A stretch of 64,000 bases of DNA, from positions 1-64,000 of the forward strand of contig NZ_PKOZ01000006.1 in assembly GCF_002946355.1 (NCBI RefSeq), read 5' to 3'. This document shows positions 13,161-23,028 of this stretch, piece after piece. The stretch comes from Pradoshia eiseniae (GTDB lineage: Bacteria > Bacillota > Bacilli > Bacillales > Pradoshiaceae). Both the position numbers and the translations under genes were made by a program. The first letter of the stretch is position 1; every line of letters starts with the position of its first letter. Under the pieces are notes generated by a model. That model was given only the letters and a program-made list of their open reading frames with translations. It searched no databases and was not told the origin of the DNA.

Positions 13161-13190
13161 ATCATACTCTTTCCTGCATCCACTTGTCAA
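13161..13190 (-). promoter_or_regulatory. SigA promoter of the pyr operon
   Basis: TTGACA (13185-13190) and TATGAT (13161-13166) are separated by 18 bp on the minus strand. The -35 box overlaps the TGA stop codon of the upstream rluD-like gene (13187-13189), so the two units abut without a spacer. Confidence 0.85.
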
Positions 13191-14101
13191 CGATCAATTC
13201 GTAATGTTTCCAAAAATTCGATGAAGTAAGCTGGAAGAGGGGCTTCAAATTCTAAATACTCCTCTGTTCTCGGATGAACAAATCCGAGAACCGCTGCATG
13301 TAATGCCTGTCCATTCAAATCAACCGTCTTCCTCGGTCCATACTTCGGATCTCCAGCAAGCGGATAGCCTATATATTTCATATGAACGCGAATCTGATGT
13401 GTTCTTCCCGTTTCTAGCTGGCATTCAATGAATGTGAAATCACGGAAGCGCTCAAGCACATGGAAATGTGTCACCGCATGGCGGGAATTGTCATCCGTTA
13501 CGGTCATGCTTTGGCGATCGCGCTTATCACGTCCAATCGGAGCGTCAATCGTGCCCGCATCATGCGGAATAACGCCATGAACGAGTGCATTATACTTTCT
13601 CGTCACCGTCTTCTCCTGAAGCTGCTTGACCAGTTTCTCATGAGCCATATCATTCTTTGCGACCATCAGAAGTCCTGAGGTGTCTTTATCGATGCGGTGC
13701 ACGATACCAGGACGCATGACACCATTAATCCCTGATAAATCTTTGCAATGATACATAAGCGCATTCACTAATGTACCGCTCGTGTGCCCAGGTGCCGGAT
13801 GCACGACCATTCCCTTTGGCTTGTTCACGACGATGACATCCGCATCCTCATAATAAATATCAAGCGGAATATCCTCAGGCGTAATATCAAGCTCTTCTGG
13901 CTCCTCAATTGTAATCTCGATGGAATCGCCTTCCTGGCATTTATAATTCGCTTTAGAGGCAGTACCATTTACCAGTACATTTCCTGCTTTAATCCATTGC
14001 TGCACCTGCGAGCGTGACCATTCTTCATTGATGAGGGAGAGGATTTTATCAAGCCTTTGCCCCTTTTGTTCTTCACTTATTTGTATCTTTTGATTGTCCA
14101 T
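13187..14101 (-). CDS. rluD: RluA/RluD-family 23S rRNA pseudouridine synthase (YlyB)
   Basis: Isomerises uridine in 23S rRNA. It has 304 residues with an N-terminal S4 RNA-binding domain ([22 protein letters not shown], up to about residue 65) and a C-terminal PseudoU_synth_2 domain. The catalytic aspartate is in [19 protein letters not shown] precedes the ATG at 14101 by 7 nt. The gene overlaps lspA by 29 nt, which suggests they are co-transcribed. B. subtilis calls the orthologue YlyB; the target uridines cannot be read from sequence. Confidence 0.92.
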   Translation of the reverse strand: MDNQKIQISEEQKGQRLDKILSLINEEWSRSQVQQWIKAGNVLVNGTASKANYKCQEGDSIEITIEEPEELDITPEDIPLDIYYEDADVIVVNKPKGMVVHPAPGHTSGTLVNALMYHCKDLSGINGVMRPGIVHRIDKDTSGLLMVAKNDMAHEKLVKQLQEKTVTRKYNALVHGVIPHDAGTIDAPIGRDKRDRQSMTVTDDNSRHAVTHFHVLERFRDFTFIECQLETGRTHQIRVHMKYIGYPLAGDPKYGPRKTVDLNGQALHAAVLGFVHPRTEEYLEFEAPLPAYFIEFLETLRIDR

Positions 14102-14567
14102 TCGTTAACTCCTTAGCTCTTCTTTCTTCCATAAACATCGCGATAATCAGTAAGACAACACCGACGCACAAGGAAGCGTCCGCTATATTGAAAACCGGGA
14201 AGCTGTATGAAAAAATATACATGTGGAAGAAATCCACTACTTCCTGTCTGAATAAGCGGTCGATAAAGTTCCCGATGGCCCCTCCTAAAATGAGGCCAAG
14301 CGAAACGCCTGTCAGCTTATCTGCGGCATATTTTTTGATATAGTACACAATTCCGACGATAACGATTGCTGTCACGATATAAAAGAACCACATCTGCCCT
14401 TGCAGGATTCCCCATGCCGCACCGCGGTTACGATGTGATGTAATATAAAAAATATTCTCAAGGACAGGAATGCTTTCCCCGTACTCCATATATTTCACAA
14501 TCATCCATTTCGTCAATTGATCGATCAGAATGATGATCAAGGCAATTCCGTAATATACACGCAACAC
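14073..14567 (-). CDS. lspA: Lipoprotein signal peptidase (signal peptidase II)
   Basis: Membrane aspartyl protease that removes signal peptides from diacylated prolipoproteins. It has 164 residues with four membrane segments. Both catalytic aspartates are visible, in [11 protein letters not shown] and FNIADASL, and the conserved [11 protein letters not shown] lies near residue 43. The apparent start is GTG at 14567 with a GGGGGCGG site; a TTG one codon later is possible. The end of the gene overlaps the rluD-like gene. Confidence 0.95.
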   Translation of the reverse strand: MLRVYYGIALIIILIDQLTKWMIVKYMEYGESIPVLENIFYITSHRNRGAAWGILQGQMWFFYIVTAIVIVGIVYYIKKYAADKLTGVSLGLILGGAIGNFIDRLFRQEVVDFFHMYIFSYSFPVFNIADASLCVGVVLLIIAMFMEERRAKELTNGQSKDTNK

Positions 14568-14660
14568 CTTAAAACCGCCCCCTGCCTACTTATAATGTCC
14601 TAACCATGCATAAAAATTGTAGCATACCATCTCGTAAAAAACGAACCTGGACAAACAGAT

Positions 14661-14690
14661 AGGCCCTTTTCGCATAAAGAAAAAGGGCCT
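14661..14690 (-). terminator. Hairpin downstream of ileS
   Basis: A 10-bp perfect stem, AGGCCCTTTT / AAAAGGGCCT, lies between ileS and lspA. The minus-strand tail after the stem (ATCTGTTTGT) is only modestly T-rich, so termination may be partial. Confidence 0.55.
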
Positions 14691-14706
14691 AAAAGCTTCT
14701 ACATCC

Positions 14707-17481
14707 TTATCCTAATTCCGGATATTCAGCATCTACGACTGATGCACAGCGTTCACATAGAGTTGGATGTTTTTCATTTGCGCCAACCTCTTCACTGATA
14801 TTCCAGCAGCGTTCGCAAGTCTCGCCCTCCGCTTTTTCGATAAGAATAGCGGCATGCTCCAATTTAAGGGCATTTTCCGGTGCATTATAGACGGAGCCGG
14901 ACAGCTCCACTTTAGAAACGATGAATAATTGCTCCAGACTTTCTTTGATTCCAGCGAGCAATTCCTTCACTTCTTCATCTACATATAGTGTAACCTTTGC
15001 ATTAAGCGATTTACCGATTACTTTGGCGTTACGCGCTTCTTCCAATGCCTTTAAGACGTCATCTCGAAGGTTCATGAAACGATCCCATTTCTCTTCAATT
15101 GTCTTAGCATTCTCATAGGTTTCAACAGATGGCATATCTGTTAATTGAACACTATTCACTTCTTTGTCTTGGATGAATGCCCATACTTCGTCAGCTGTAT
15201 GAGGAAGGATTGGAGCAACCATCTTCACAAGCTTAATCAGGCATTCATGAAGAACTGTTTGGATGGCTCTTCTTCCTGTACTTGCTTCTGCATCGCAATA
15301 AAGAATATCTTTCGCATAATCCAGGTAGAAGGAGCTTAAGTCTTGCGTACAGAAGTTATTGATACCATGGTAGACATCGGCAAATTGATAGCGATCATAT
15401 CCATTTTGTACTTGCTCGACCAAACGATTGAGCTTGATGAGCATATATTTATCAACTTCACGGAGATTCTCATAGCTTACCGCATCACTAGCCGCATTGA
15501 ATCCATTCAAGTTACCTAATAGGAAACGGAAGGTGTTTCTAATCTTGCGGTATACTTCTGATACTTGTTTCAAGATATTGTCGGACACACGGACGTCTGC
15601 TTGGTAATCCACGCTTGCTACCCATAAGCGAAGGATGTCCGCACCCATTTGCTGAATAACCTTCAATGGATCAACCGTGTTCCCGAGTGATTTACTCATC
15701 TTGCGACCCTCGCCATCAAGTGTAAAGCCATGAGACAGAATGCCTTTATAAGGTGCTTTTCCTGTCACTGCTACAGCTGTTGTCAAGGATGAGTTAAACC
15801 AGCCGCGGTATTGGTCAGAGCCTTCCAAGTAAAGGTCAGCCGGTCTTTCAAGATCTTCTCTAGCTTCAAGGACAGATTGGTGGGATGAACCGGAGTCAAA
15901 CCAAACGTCCATGATATCTGTTTCCTTCGTGAATTTGCCGTTCGGGCTTCCTTCATGAGTGAATCCTTCAGGAAGAAGATCCTTCGCTTCTCTTTCAAAC
16001 CAAACCGTTGAACCATGCTCTTTAAATAATTGTGCCACATGTTCAATTGTTTCATCAGTAATGATTGCATCACCGTTTTCTGCATAGAAGACCGGGATTG
16101 GAACACCCCACGCACGCTGGCGGGAGATACACCAGTCACCGCGGTCACGAACCATATTGAATAGGCGTGTTTCGCCCCATGCCGGCACAAATTTCGTCGC
16201 CTTGATTTGCTCAAGCAGCTGCTCTCTGATTTGGTCGATGGAAGCAAACCATTGATCTGTCGCACGGAAGATAGTCGGCTTTTTCGTTCTCCAGTCATGC
16301 GGATAGGAGTGTGTAATGAAATCAAGCTTAAGCAATGCGCCATTTTCTGCTAGCTTATCTGTGATTTCCTTATTCGCTTTATCATAGAACAACCCTTCAA
16401 ATCCAGGCGCTTCCGCTGTCATATGGCCTTTCTCATCTACAGGAGCAAGAACGCCAAGATTATACTTCTGACCAATGATGAAGTCATCTTCCCCATGACC
16501 AGGTGCTGTGTGGACACAGCCAGTACCAGCATCAGTCGTAACATGCTCTCCGTTCATCACGAGGGAATCACGGCCATATAAAGGATGTTTAGCAACTGTA
16601 TATTCAAGCTCGCTTCCTTTAAGCGTTTTCTCTACCTCTGCCGTTTCCCATCCTAATGTTTCCTTAACAGATGGCAATAAAGCTTCAGCAACGATATAAC
16701 GAGTTCCTTCTGCATTCACAACCACATAGTTCAAACGAGGGTGTACGGAAATACCAAGGTTCGCCGGAATAGTCCAAGGTGTTGTTGTCCAGATGATATA
16801 TTTCGCGTCCTCAGGCACAACTCCTTTTCCATCCTTCACATCAAAGGCAACATAGATGGAGGCAGATTTCTTATCATGATATTCAATCTCCGCCTCAGCA
16901 AGTGCTGATTCACTGGATGGAGACCAATATACCGGTTTAAGGCCTTTATAGATATAGCCTTTCTTTGCCATATCACCAAATACCTTAATTTGCTCTGCTT
17001 CGTATTCAGGCTTAAGGGTGATATACGGATTTTCCCAATCCCCTCTTACGCCAAGACGCTTGAACTGCTCGCGCTGATTATTGATTTGCGTATACGCATA
17101 CTCTTCACAAAGCTTCCGGAATTCCGCAATGGACATTTCCTTGCGGTTTACCTTTTTGTTTTTTGTGAGAGCCGTTTCAATCGGAAGTCCATGTGTATCC
17201 CAGCCAGGTACATAAGGAGCATGATAGCCGCTCATAGATTTATAGCGGACGATGAAATCCTTTAAAATCTTATTCATCGCGTGCCCGATATGGATGTTTC
17301 CGTTCGCATATGGAGGACCATCATGAAGAATGAATTTCGGAAGGTCTTTCGTGCGCTCTTGCACTTGTTTATAAATATCCTCCTCATTCCATTTTTCTTG
17401 CATTTGAGGTTCTCTGTTCGGCAGATTCCCGCGCATTGGGAATTCTGTCTTTGGCATTAACAATGTGTCTTTTAATTCCAT
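14707..17481 (-). CDS. ileS: Isoleucyl-tRNA synthetase
   Basis: Class Ia aminoacyl-tRNA synthetase that charges tRNA-Ile and edits valine. It has 924 residues. The HIGH motif is in [14 protein letters not shown] (about residue 57 on), the editing region contains [13 protein letters not shown], and the KMSKS loop is [12 protein letters not shown]-terminal zinc ribbon is formed by CERCW and CERCA. The ATG at 17481 is preferred over the one three codons earlier because GGAG lies 8 nt from it. Expression is controlled by the T-box leader upstream. Confidence 0.97.
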   Translation of the reverse strand: MELKDTLLMPKTEFPMRGNLPNREPQMQEKWNEEDIYKQVQERTKDLPKFILHDGPPYANGNIHIGHAMNKILKDFIVRYKSMSGYHAPYVPGWDTHGLPIETALTKNKKVNRKEMSIAEFRKLCEEYAYTQINNQREQFKRLGVRGDWENPYITLKPEYEAEQIKVFGDMAKKGYIYKGLKPVYWSPSSESALAEAEIEYHDKKSASIYVAFDVKDGKGVVPEDAKYIIWTTTPWTIPANLGISVHPRLNYVVVNAEGTRYIVAEALLPSVKETLGWETAEVEKTLKGSELEYTVAKHPLYGRDSLVMNGEHVTTDAGTGCVHTAPGHGEDDFIIGQKYNLGVLAPVDEKGHMTAEAPGFEGLFYDKANKEITDKLAENGALLKLDFITHSYPHDWRTKKPTIFRATDQWFASIDQIREQLLEQIKATKFVPAWGETRLFNMVRDRGDWCISRQRAWGVPIPVFYAENGDAIITDETIEHVAQLFKEHGSTVWFEREAKDLLPEGFTHEGSPNGKFTKETDIMDVWFDSGSSHQSVLEAREDLERPADLYLEGSDQYRGWFNSSLTTAVAVTGKAPYKGILSHGFTLDGEGRKMSKSLGNTVDPLKVIQQMGADILRLWVASVDYQADVRVSDNILKQVSEVYRKIRNTFRFLLGNLNGFNAASDAVSYENLREVDKYMLIKLNRLVEQVQNGYDRYQFADVYHGINNFCTQDLSSFYLDYAKDILYCDAEASTGRRAIQTVLHECLIKLVKMVAPILPHTADEVWAFIQDKEVNSVQLTDMPSVETYENAKTIEEKWDRFMNLRDDVLKALEEARNAKVIGKSLNAKVTLYVDEEVKELLAGIKESLEQLFIVSKVELSGSVYNAPENALKLEHAAILIEKAEGETCERCWNISEEVGANEKHPTLCERCASVVDAEYPELG

Positions 17482-17535
17482 TACATTCACTCCAGTCGAT
17501 ATCCAATATTAGTTGGAATCTTTATAAAATACAAA

Positions 17536-17808
17536 AAGCCCTTCCATCCCGGTAAAGGGACGAAAAGGCTTGAATTTCCGCGGTACCACCCTTATAGAAT
17601 ATCAGTTCTTACATGATATTCCGCTTGGAATTCGTAACGTGAATGACTCGCCGTTCCCTACTCACTCTATCGAGAGCTTCGAGAGCGGACTCGGGGATGA
17701 TCTTCCATGCAGCGTCTTTTACCAGGCTCCCACCTGCCCCGGCTCGCTAAAAAAGATTAGCTCATGTACTGTTCCCGTCTTCGTTTTGTCATATTATCAA
17801 TGATTCGT
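17536..17808 (-). ncRNA. Isoleucine T-box leader
   Basis: The minus strand at 17578-17591 reads GGGTGGTACCGCGG, the T-box sequence that pairs with the uncharged tRNA acceptor end. A terminator hairpin (17536-17571) with a T-run follows. Upstream lies a Stem I-like region with a likely specifier ATC at 17699-17701, followed by the usual purine, matching isoleucine. When tRNA-Ile is uncharged the antiterminator should form and ileS is expressed. The boundaries of Stem I are approximate. Confidence 0.92.
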
Positions 17809-17814
17809 GAATGT

Positions 17815-17844
17815 ATTATATTCAATAATCACCCTAAAAGTCAA
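17815..17844 (-). promoter_or_regulatory. SigA promoter of the ileS T-box leader
   Basis: TTGACT (17839-17844) and TATAAT (17815-17820) are separated by 18 bp on the minus strand, immediately downstream of the divIVA stop and upstream of the T-box leader. Confidence 0.85.
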
Positions 17845-17851
17845 GAGGACC

Positions 17852-18361
17852 TTACATTTCTTCTTCTAAATCAATATTAAGCTCCGTTGCGTCTACATCG
17901 TATTTCAAAAGCTTATCCCAATCCTCGCTATTCAAGAGGTCAAGCTGAGCCTCAACGAGCATTTTAAAGCGCATTCTGAATACTTTGGACTGCTTTTTCA
18001 AGTCTTCAATCTCGATCGCAATCTTCCTAGCCTTTGAGAGCGCCTCATTTACAATGCGGTCAGCATTCTTCTCGGCTTCCTTCATAATGAGCTTTGCTTC
18101 TTTTTGTGAGTTGCGTTTAACATCTTCCCCAGCTTCCTGGGCAATTACTATTGATTTATTCAACGTCTCCTCGATGCTTGAGAAATGCTCAAGGCGTTGC
18201 TCTAATTCTACGACTCTGTCTTCCAATTCTTTCTTTTCTCTGATGACCAATTCATAATCCTTAATAATCTGGTCGAGGAATTCATTCACTTCATCTTCAT
18301 CGTAACCGCGGAATCCTCTGCCGAATTCCTTATTATGTATGTCTAGCGGTGATAATGGCAT
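17852..18361 (-). CDS. divIVA: Cell division / polarity protein DivIVA
   Basis: Coiled-coil scaffold that binds curved membrane at poles and septa and positions division and chromosome-anchoring proteins. It has 169 residues. The N-terminal lipid-binding domain holds MPLSPLDIHNKEF and FRGYDEDEVNEFL. A long coiled coil follows (about residues 30-140), including ETLNKSIVIAQEAGEDVKRN. The ATG at 18361 is chosen because GGAGGTG lies 6 nt upstream and MPLSP matches the family N-terminus. It follows the ylm genes, as in B. subtilis. Confidence 0.96.
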   Translation of the reverse strand: MPLSPLDIHNKEFGRGFRGYDEDEVNEFLDQIIKDYELVIREKKELEDRVVELEQRLEHFSSIEETLNKSIVIAQEAGEDVKRNSQKEAKLIMKEAEKNADRIVNEALSKARKIAIEIEDLKKQSKVFRMRFKMLVEAQLDLLNSEDWDKLLKYDVDATELNIDLEEEM

Positions 18362-18447
18362 ATACTGCACCTCCGAATACTAAGTCTTATCTACATTATT
18401 ATACTATGCTTTCGACACGAATGGTGATAAACCTTTTAAATTCTCAA

Positions 18448-19221
18448 TTATTTTTGTAACCCTATGACGATTTTCCATTTATCTCTTTTCGTTTTTCCAT
18501 CAATGGCCAGCACTTTTATACGACCTGTTCCACGGATGGAAATCACATCTCCCTGCTTCAATTCGTAAGAGGAGGATTCTATCTGACGATGGTTCACCTT
18601 TACACGTCCTTGTCCAATGAGCATTTGGCTCTTTTGACGAGAGAAGGATACCGCATTTGCTATTACATTGTCCAGGCGAAGAGAAGATGACGTAATCGGA
18701 AGCTCCTTCCAGGATTCATTCACTTCAATAAGTTGATTAGAGCTGATTGATCTACATTTCACGCCGATATTGCCGACTTTTGTCAAATTGGCCTCCATAT
18801 AGGCCGCAATGGTTCTTTCGACAGCAAATTGAACCGTCTCACCCTCAATCCATATATCACCATACAGCTCTCTTTTTACTCCAAGCGACATGAGTGTACC
18901 AAGCACTTGCCGATGATCGATCGTCGCAAACTTGGAGGGATAGGATAATTGATAGAATGCAATCTCATAATCCTCCTCATTCGGTGTATAATAGTCCGGA
19001 AATAAAATGGCGCGTTTTCGTTCAGCATTCTCTCCCCCGCCGAAAAAAGAAACACGGACATCCCCCTCTTTACCAATCAACATCCGAATGATTTCCGCTT
19101 CACGCGGGTTTAAAAAATCTGTTAATTTGGGTGCATATTGCTCCCTAACCTGCTCTGCCCAGCCAAGGACTTGGTCAATAAAGTCCTTCTCCTCAGGACG
19201 AAAATGCTGATAAATATCCAT
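18448..19221 (-). CDS. ylmH: YlmH, S4-domain RNA-binding protein
   Basis: RNA-binding protein of the division cluster. It has 257 residues, with a C-terminal S4 domain (about residues 180-240: SLRLDNVIANAVSFSRQ then GDVISIRGTGRIKV). The family is linked to ribosome rescue in B. subtilis and to septum placement by its genomic position. The start at 19221 follows GGAGG with 9 nt spacing and gives MDIYQHFRPEE, the family start. The open frame reaches further upstream to 19314 without support, and that stretch contains a terminator-like hairpin. Confidence 0.9.
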   Translation of the reverse strand: MDIYQHFRPEEKDFIDQVLGWAEQVREQYAPKLTDFLNPREAEIIRMLIGKEGDVRVSFFGGGENAERKRAILFPDYYTPNEEDYEIAFYQLSYPSKFATIDHRQVLGTLMSLGVKRELYGDIWIEGETVQFAVERTIAAYMEANLTKVGNIGVKCRSISSNQLIEVNESWKELPITSSSLRLDNVIANAVSFSRQKSQMLIGQGRVKVNHRQIESSSYELKQGDVISIRGTGRIKVLAIDGKTKRDKWKIVIGLQK

Positions 19222-19249
19222 CCCAACTGTCCTCCTTGATGAAAAACAA

Positions 19250-19279
19250 AAGCTCCCAATCCTTATTAAGGGGGAGCTT
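19250..19279 (-). terminator. Hairpin between ylmG and ylmH
   Basis: An 8-bp stem, AAGCTCCC / GGGAGCTT, with an inner CCTTAATAAGG palindrome is followed on the minus strand by TTGTTTTTC. It could reduce read-through from ylmG into ylmH. Confidence 0.6.
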
Positions 19280-19291
19280 ACAGTTTCGTTT

Positions 19292-19552
19292 CTAGAAATA
19301 ATATTGCAATGCAATAATCCCGCGTGCTGCCATATTCAAAACAAGAATAGCCACCAACGGGGAAATATCAATCATGCCAAGCGGCGGAATAATCCTTCTA
19401 AACGGCTCTAGAAATGGTTCACATATACGGGCGAGCACTGAACCAATGCTCGATTCACGCGCACCTGGGAACCAGGACATTAAAATATAGATAATCAACG
19501 CCCAACTGTATAATTCAACCAATGTGCCTGCAATTCTAAGAATAAAATCCAT
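19292..19552 (-). CDS. ylmG: YlmG, YggT-family membrane protein
   Basis: Small integral membrane protein of 86 residues with two hydrophobic segments. The YggT signature is seen in YILMSWFPGARESS and EPFLEPFRRIIPPLG. The family is associated with cell division or nucleoid distribution, and its exact role is not settled. It follows sepF with an 8-nt gap, as in most Gram-positive ylm clusters. Confidence 0.92.
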   Translation of the reverse strand: MDFILRIAGTLVELYSWALIIYILMSWFPGARESSIGSVLARICEPFLEPFRRIIPPLGMIDISPLVAILVLNMAARGIIALQYYF

Positions 19553-19560
19553 TTATTTAA

Positions 19561-20007
19561 CTACCACCTTACATCCTCCAGCTCGTCCTCTTGCGCATAA
19601 CCAGAAATCGAACCAGAAACATCAACATTTTCAGGAGTGCATAAAAAGATATTCGAACCAATTCGCTGAATATCACCAGCAATCGCATACACTGTACCGC
19701 TCAGGAAATCCACGATACGGCGAGCCTGATCTGGTGAAATCCTTTGAAGATTCACCACGACACCGCGGCGATTTTTGAGATGATCAGCTATCTCCTGAGC
19801 ATCCGCATAAGCTCTTGGCTCTAGCAATACTAATTTCGATGATTTCTGGACGCTTTGCAAACTCACTACATTTTGCTGTTTATTTGCTTGGTCGGCTGAT
19901 TTATTTGTTTTCATAGGAGTTGCTTCCTCTTGAACATAATTTTCTTCATATTCATATTCTTCATCGTCAAGAGCAAAGAAAGTTTTCACTTTAGATACGA
20001 TTGACAT
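19561..20007 (-). CDS. sepF: Cell division protein SepF (YlmF)
   Basis: Membrane-binding partner of FtsZ that forms rings and helps septum shape; it acts alongside FtsA. It has 148 residues. The N-terminal amphipathic segment is [15 protein letters not shown], followed by an acidic and Gln/Asn-rich linker. The conserved C-terminal domain (about residues 57-140) includes [17 protein letters not shown] and [19 protein letters not shown] lies 6 nt before the ATG. Here both ftsA and sepF are kept. Confidence 0.95.
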   Translation of the reverse strand: MSIVSKVKTFFALDDEEYEYEENYVQEEATPMKTNKSADQANKQQNVVSLQSVQKSSKLVLLEPRAYADAQEIADHLKNRRGVVVNLQRISPDQARRIVDFLSGTVYAIAGDIQRIGSNIFLCTPENVDVSGSISGYAQEDELEDVRW

Positions 20008-20023
20008 ATATTACACCTCTTTC

Positions 20024-20698
20024 TTATTCATTCCCTACCAGGGCAGTTCCAATTCTGACCATTGTTGAACCTTCTTCAACAGCAATCTCAAAATCATTTG
20101 ACATTCCCATTGATAATTCGCGGCAAGGGGCATACGGCAACAATAAGTTCTGTATTTGAACTTGCAAGTTCTTCAAATCTTTGAAACATTGACGAATTAC
20201 ATCATGATTATCGGTTAATGGTGCCATTGTCATCAAACCAATGATCCTTATTTTATCAAAGTTTGCAAGTTGTTTAACAAATTCTATTGTTTCTTGAGGG
20301 GTTATACCATGTTTAGTATCTTCTCCGCTGACATTGACCTGAACAAGGCATTCGACAGGATTTTCTGCCCTTTTCTGGATCTCTTCCGCCAGCGAGATGC
20401 GGTCAAGTGAATGAATAATATTTACTTTATCAATGATGCTCTTGACCTTTCTTGTTTGCAGTGAACCGATGAAATGCCATATCGGCTGTTCATCAAAGAA
20501 CTCACGCTTAGCGAGTATACCCTCTGAACGGTTTTCTCCGAGGTTCCGGATTCCCGCTTCATACGCTTCTTTGGCACGTGCGGCTGTAACGTATTTCGTA
20601 ACCGCGATGATCTTAATGTCACCAGGATTTCGTCCCGCTCGCTCCGCTGCCTCATTGATGCGCGTTTCAATATTATGTAGATTGCTGGCAACATCCAT
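20024..20698 (-). CDS. ylmE: YlmE, YggS-family pyridoxal-phosphate homeostasis protein
   Basis: Single-domain alanine-racemase-like PLP-binding protein of 224 residues. The PLP lysine is Lys35 in IAVTKYVTAA; the phosphate-binding region includes SMGMSNDFEIAVEEG and VRIGTALVG near the end. The family maintains vitamin B6 balance and has no proven enzymatic activity. It sits between ylmD and sepF with short gaps, in the usual order. Confidence 0.93.
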   Translation of the reverse strand: MDVASNLHNIETRINEAAERAGRNPGDIKIIAVTKYVTAARAKEAYEAGIRNLGENRSEGILAKREFFDEQPIWHFIGSLQTRKVKSIIDKVNIIHSLDRISLAEEIQKRAENPVECLVQVNVSGEDTKHGITPQETIEFVKQLANFDKIRIIGLMTMAPLTDNHDVIRQCFKDLKNLQVQIQNLLLPYAPCRELSMGMSNDFEIAVEEGSTMVRIGTALVGNE

Positions 20699-20703
20699 TA
20701 CGT

Positions 20704-21525
20704 TTATTCCTCCTTAAAGCCAATAAAGCCCATCATTCGCCCTGTTTTCCCTGAATCTCTCCGATGGGAGAAAAAGAGCGTTTCGTCGCAGCTTGTACAC
20801 AACTCAGATGTGATGATGTTCTCATTCAAGATACCGGATTTATGAAGAATTAACGCATTTGCCTTCTTTAAATCAAGCGAAAATTGTGATTCTGTAATTT
20901 GATTATAAGCGGTTTTTGTCTCTTCTTCTAGTATTACCTTTAACAAGTCAATAATTTTTTTGTCGACCATGTAGCATTTGGGACAAATAGATGGACCAAT
21001 TGCTACATAAATATCCTCAGCAGGAATCCCTTCCACCCTTGTCCATTTTTCGACCATCGCTTTTGAGATTCCTCCAACTGTTCCCTTCCACCCAGCATGG
21101 GCGGCGCCAACCAGATGATGCTTTGGGGCAAAAAAGAACACAGGAACGCAATCAGCAAACAAGAGCGTCAATAATATGCCGTTTTCCTTCGTATACATTC
21201 CATCTGTCTGTTTTAAGGCAGTGGCATAATCCAAGGCACCTAATCCTGCTTCTGAAGCCGTTATCTTCACGATATTCGTTTCATGGGTTTGCTCGGCCCC
21301 GACCCATTTCTCAGCCGGCACATGAATTCTCTCGGCCAATATTTTCCTGTTGCTGACAACATCATCAGCCAAATCATTCACATGAAAGGCTGGATTCATC
21401 GAATGAAAATAACCCCTGCTTATACCGCCATCCTTTGTCGTAAAGCCTGCAGCCAGATTGGGGTACTTATCCGTCCATGGTCTTATGGATAAAATTGATT
21501 CAGATGTTCGTACAAACGATTCCAC
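20704..21525 (-). CDS. pgeF: YlmD, polyphenol oxidase / peptidoglycan editing factor family
   Basis: Member of the YfiH/laccase-domain family, 273 residues. Conserved metal-site residues are in LVGAAHAGWKGTV and AIGPSICPKCYMV, with FADCVPVFF between. Family members act on purine nucleosides and have been linked to removal of misincorporated serine from wall precursors. The GTG start at 21525 has AAGGAG 7 nt upstream. It is the first gene of the ylmD-ylmE-sepF-ylmG run. Confidence 0.88.
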   Translation of the reverse strand: MESFVRTSESILSIRPWTDKYPNLAAGFTTKDGGISRGYFHSMNPAFHVNDLADDVVSNRKILAERIHVPAEKWVGAEQTHETNIVKITASEAGLGALDYATALKQTDGMYTKENGILLTLLFADCVPVFFFAPKHHLVGAAHAGWKGTVGGISKAMVEKWTRVEGIPAEDIYVAIGPSICPKCYMVDKKIIDLLKVILEEETKTAYNQITESQFSLDLKKANALILHKSGILNENIITSELCTSCDETLFFSHRRDSGKTGRMMGFIGFKEE

Positions 21526-21599
21526 TATTGAACTCCTTGACTTTTTCTTTCATTTTATCATAAACCGTCATATTATGCTCTACTTGGTTGACTCGCCTC

Positions 21600-21833
21600 C
21601 TATAGGCGATATTCTACCAAAATGACATCTTCGCCAATCATCTTAATCTTATTCCAAGGGATGACAATTTCCTCTTCTTTGTTCAAGAAAGAAAGCATTC
21701 TTCCTGTTCCGACCGTTATACTGTCAATTCTTCCTGTATGCAAATTAATATCAATATCTCCCACATTACCAAGCCGCTTTCCATCAAGTGTATTAACGAT
21801 GTCTTTTACCTGGAATTCCGAAATTTTAATCAT
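21600..21833 (-). CDS. ylmC: YlmC/YmxH-family PRC-barrel sporulation protein
   Basis: Small PRC-barrel protein of 77 residues: ISEFQVKDIV, then LGNVGDIDINLHTGRI, ending with IPWNKIKMIGEDVILV. The YlmC/YmxH family is common in spore formers and its function is unknown. The ATG at 21833 is preferred over 21845 because GGTGG lies 8 nt upstream and the family begins at this methionine. It lies between sigG and the ylmD operon. Confidence 0.88.
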   Translation of the reverse strand: MIKISEFQVKDIVNTLDGKRLGNVGDIDINLHTGRIDSITVGTGRMLSFLNKEEEIVIPWNKIKMIGEDVILVEYRL

Positions 21834-21991
21834 GGCTGATACCACCTATTCACATAAAGAGATTTATGACAGTATATGCTGTTCTAGGCAGATACAGAAC
21901 CCCTCGTTACCAGGTACATCCTGGCATACCACCTTTTTCTATTCCCTTGCCGGTATGCTCGAAAACCTATTATACGCATGCAAAAAAAAGA

Positions 21992-22015
21992 GGAGGAGAG
22001 CATTCACTCTCCTCC
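21992..22015 (-). terminator. Intrinsic terminator downstream of sigG
   Basis: A 9-bp perfect stem, GGAGGAGAG / CTCTCCTCC, is followed on the minus strand by TCTTTTTTTT. It isolates sigG from ylmC. Confidence 0.9.
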
Positions 22016-22097
22016 ATCCATACTGTAACTGCTGTTATGCCAGGCCAAAAATTAAGAATGACTTGTCCGCTTAAATCTCGGCCTGCGACAACCGCTC

Positions 22098-22871
22098 TTA
22101 TATATTTTTGTTCATTTGACGTATGGCTGCTTTTTCGAGCCTGGAAACCTGTGCTTGGGATATCCCAATTTCCTCTGCTACTTCCATCTGGGTTTTCCCT
22201 TGGAAGAAACGCTTTTTCAGTATCATTTTTTCTCGCTCATTTAGACGTCTCATACCATCCTTAAGCGCAATTTCATTAATCCATGTGCTATCCTTGCTTT
22301 TCTCATCACTCAGCTGATCCATGACATAAATAGGATCTCCTCCATCATTGTAGATGGGTTCAAACAAGGATACAGGATCTTGAATGGCATCCAATGCAAA
22401 CACAATTTCCTCATACGTTACATTAAGCTCTTTTGCGATTTCCTCTGACGTAGGTTCTCTTGATGTTTCACTTGTCAGCCGTTCCCTGACCTGGAGAGCC
22501 TTATAGGCAATGTCCCTAAGCGACCTTGAAACCCTGATGGGGTTATTATCCCGCAAATAGCGGCGAATCTCCCCAATAATCATTGGTACAGCATAGGTTG
22601 AGAATTTAACATTCTGGCTTAAATCGAAGTTATCAATAGACTTCATCAGCCCGATGCATCCGACCTGAAAAAGGTCATCGACGAATTCGCCGCGGTTATT
22701 GAAACGCTGAATGACGCTTAAAACAAGTCTCAGGTTCCCATTGACGAGCTTTTCCCTTGCGCTTCTCTCACCCGCCTGCATCTGTTTAAACAATTCCCGC
22801 ATTTCTTCATTTTTTAATACTGGTAATTTGGATGTATCCACACCACATATCTCTACTTTGTTTCGAGTCAA
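22098..22871 (-). CDS. sigG: RNA polymerase sporulation sigma factor SigG
   Basis: Late forespore sigma factor. It has 257 residues, close to the 260 of B. subtilis. Region 2 includes QVGCIGLMKSIDNFDL and KFSTYAVPMIIGEIRRYLRD; region 4 ends in EVAEEIGISQAQVSRLEKAAI. The N-terminal segment KVEICGVDTSKLPVLKN is characteristic of SigG. The start is TTG at 22871, 6 nt after GGAGGG. It follows sigE with a gap of about 157 bp, as in other spore formers, where it can be reached by spoIIGA read-through and by its own forespore promoter. Confidence 0.97.
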   Translation of the reverse strand: MTRNKVEICGVDTSKLPVLKNEEMRELFKQMQAGERSAREKLVNGNLRLVLSVIQRFNNRGEFVDDLFQVGCIGLMKSIDNFDLSQNVKFSTYAVPMIIGEIRRYLRDNNPIRVSRSLRDIAYKALQVRERLTSETSREPTSEEIAKELNVTYEEIVFALDAIQDPVSLFEPIYNDGGDPIYVMDQLSDEKSKDSTWINEIALKDGMRRLNEREKMILKKRFFQGKTQMEVAEEIGISQAQVSRLEKAAIRQMNKNI

Positions 22872-23028
22872 TCCATTCCCTCCTAGCAGGAACTGATGTA
22901 CAAAGTAAAGTATCTCCCTCGGGAGAAATTATATTCATATAAAAAAATGAAGATGCAGACAATCTAGGCAGGATAAAGCAAGTGCTCAGCGCTCTTTCTT
23001 ATTTCCGGCAAAAAAATAAAATGTCTTA

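Noticed and set aside
15783-16343. 186-codon minus-strand open frame within ileS
   Set aside because: Shadow frame with basic, low-complexity composition; ileS is intact.
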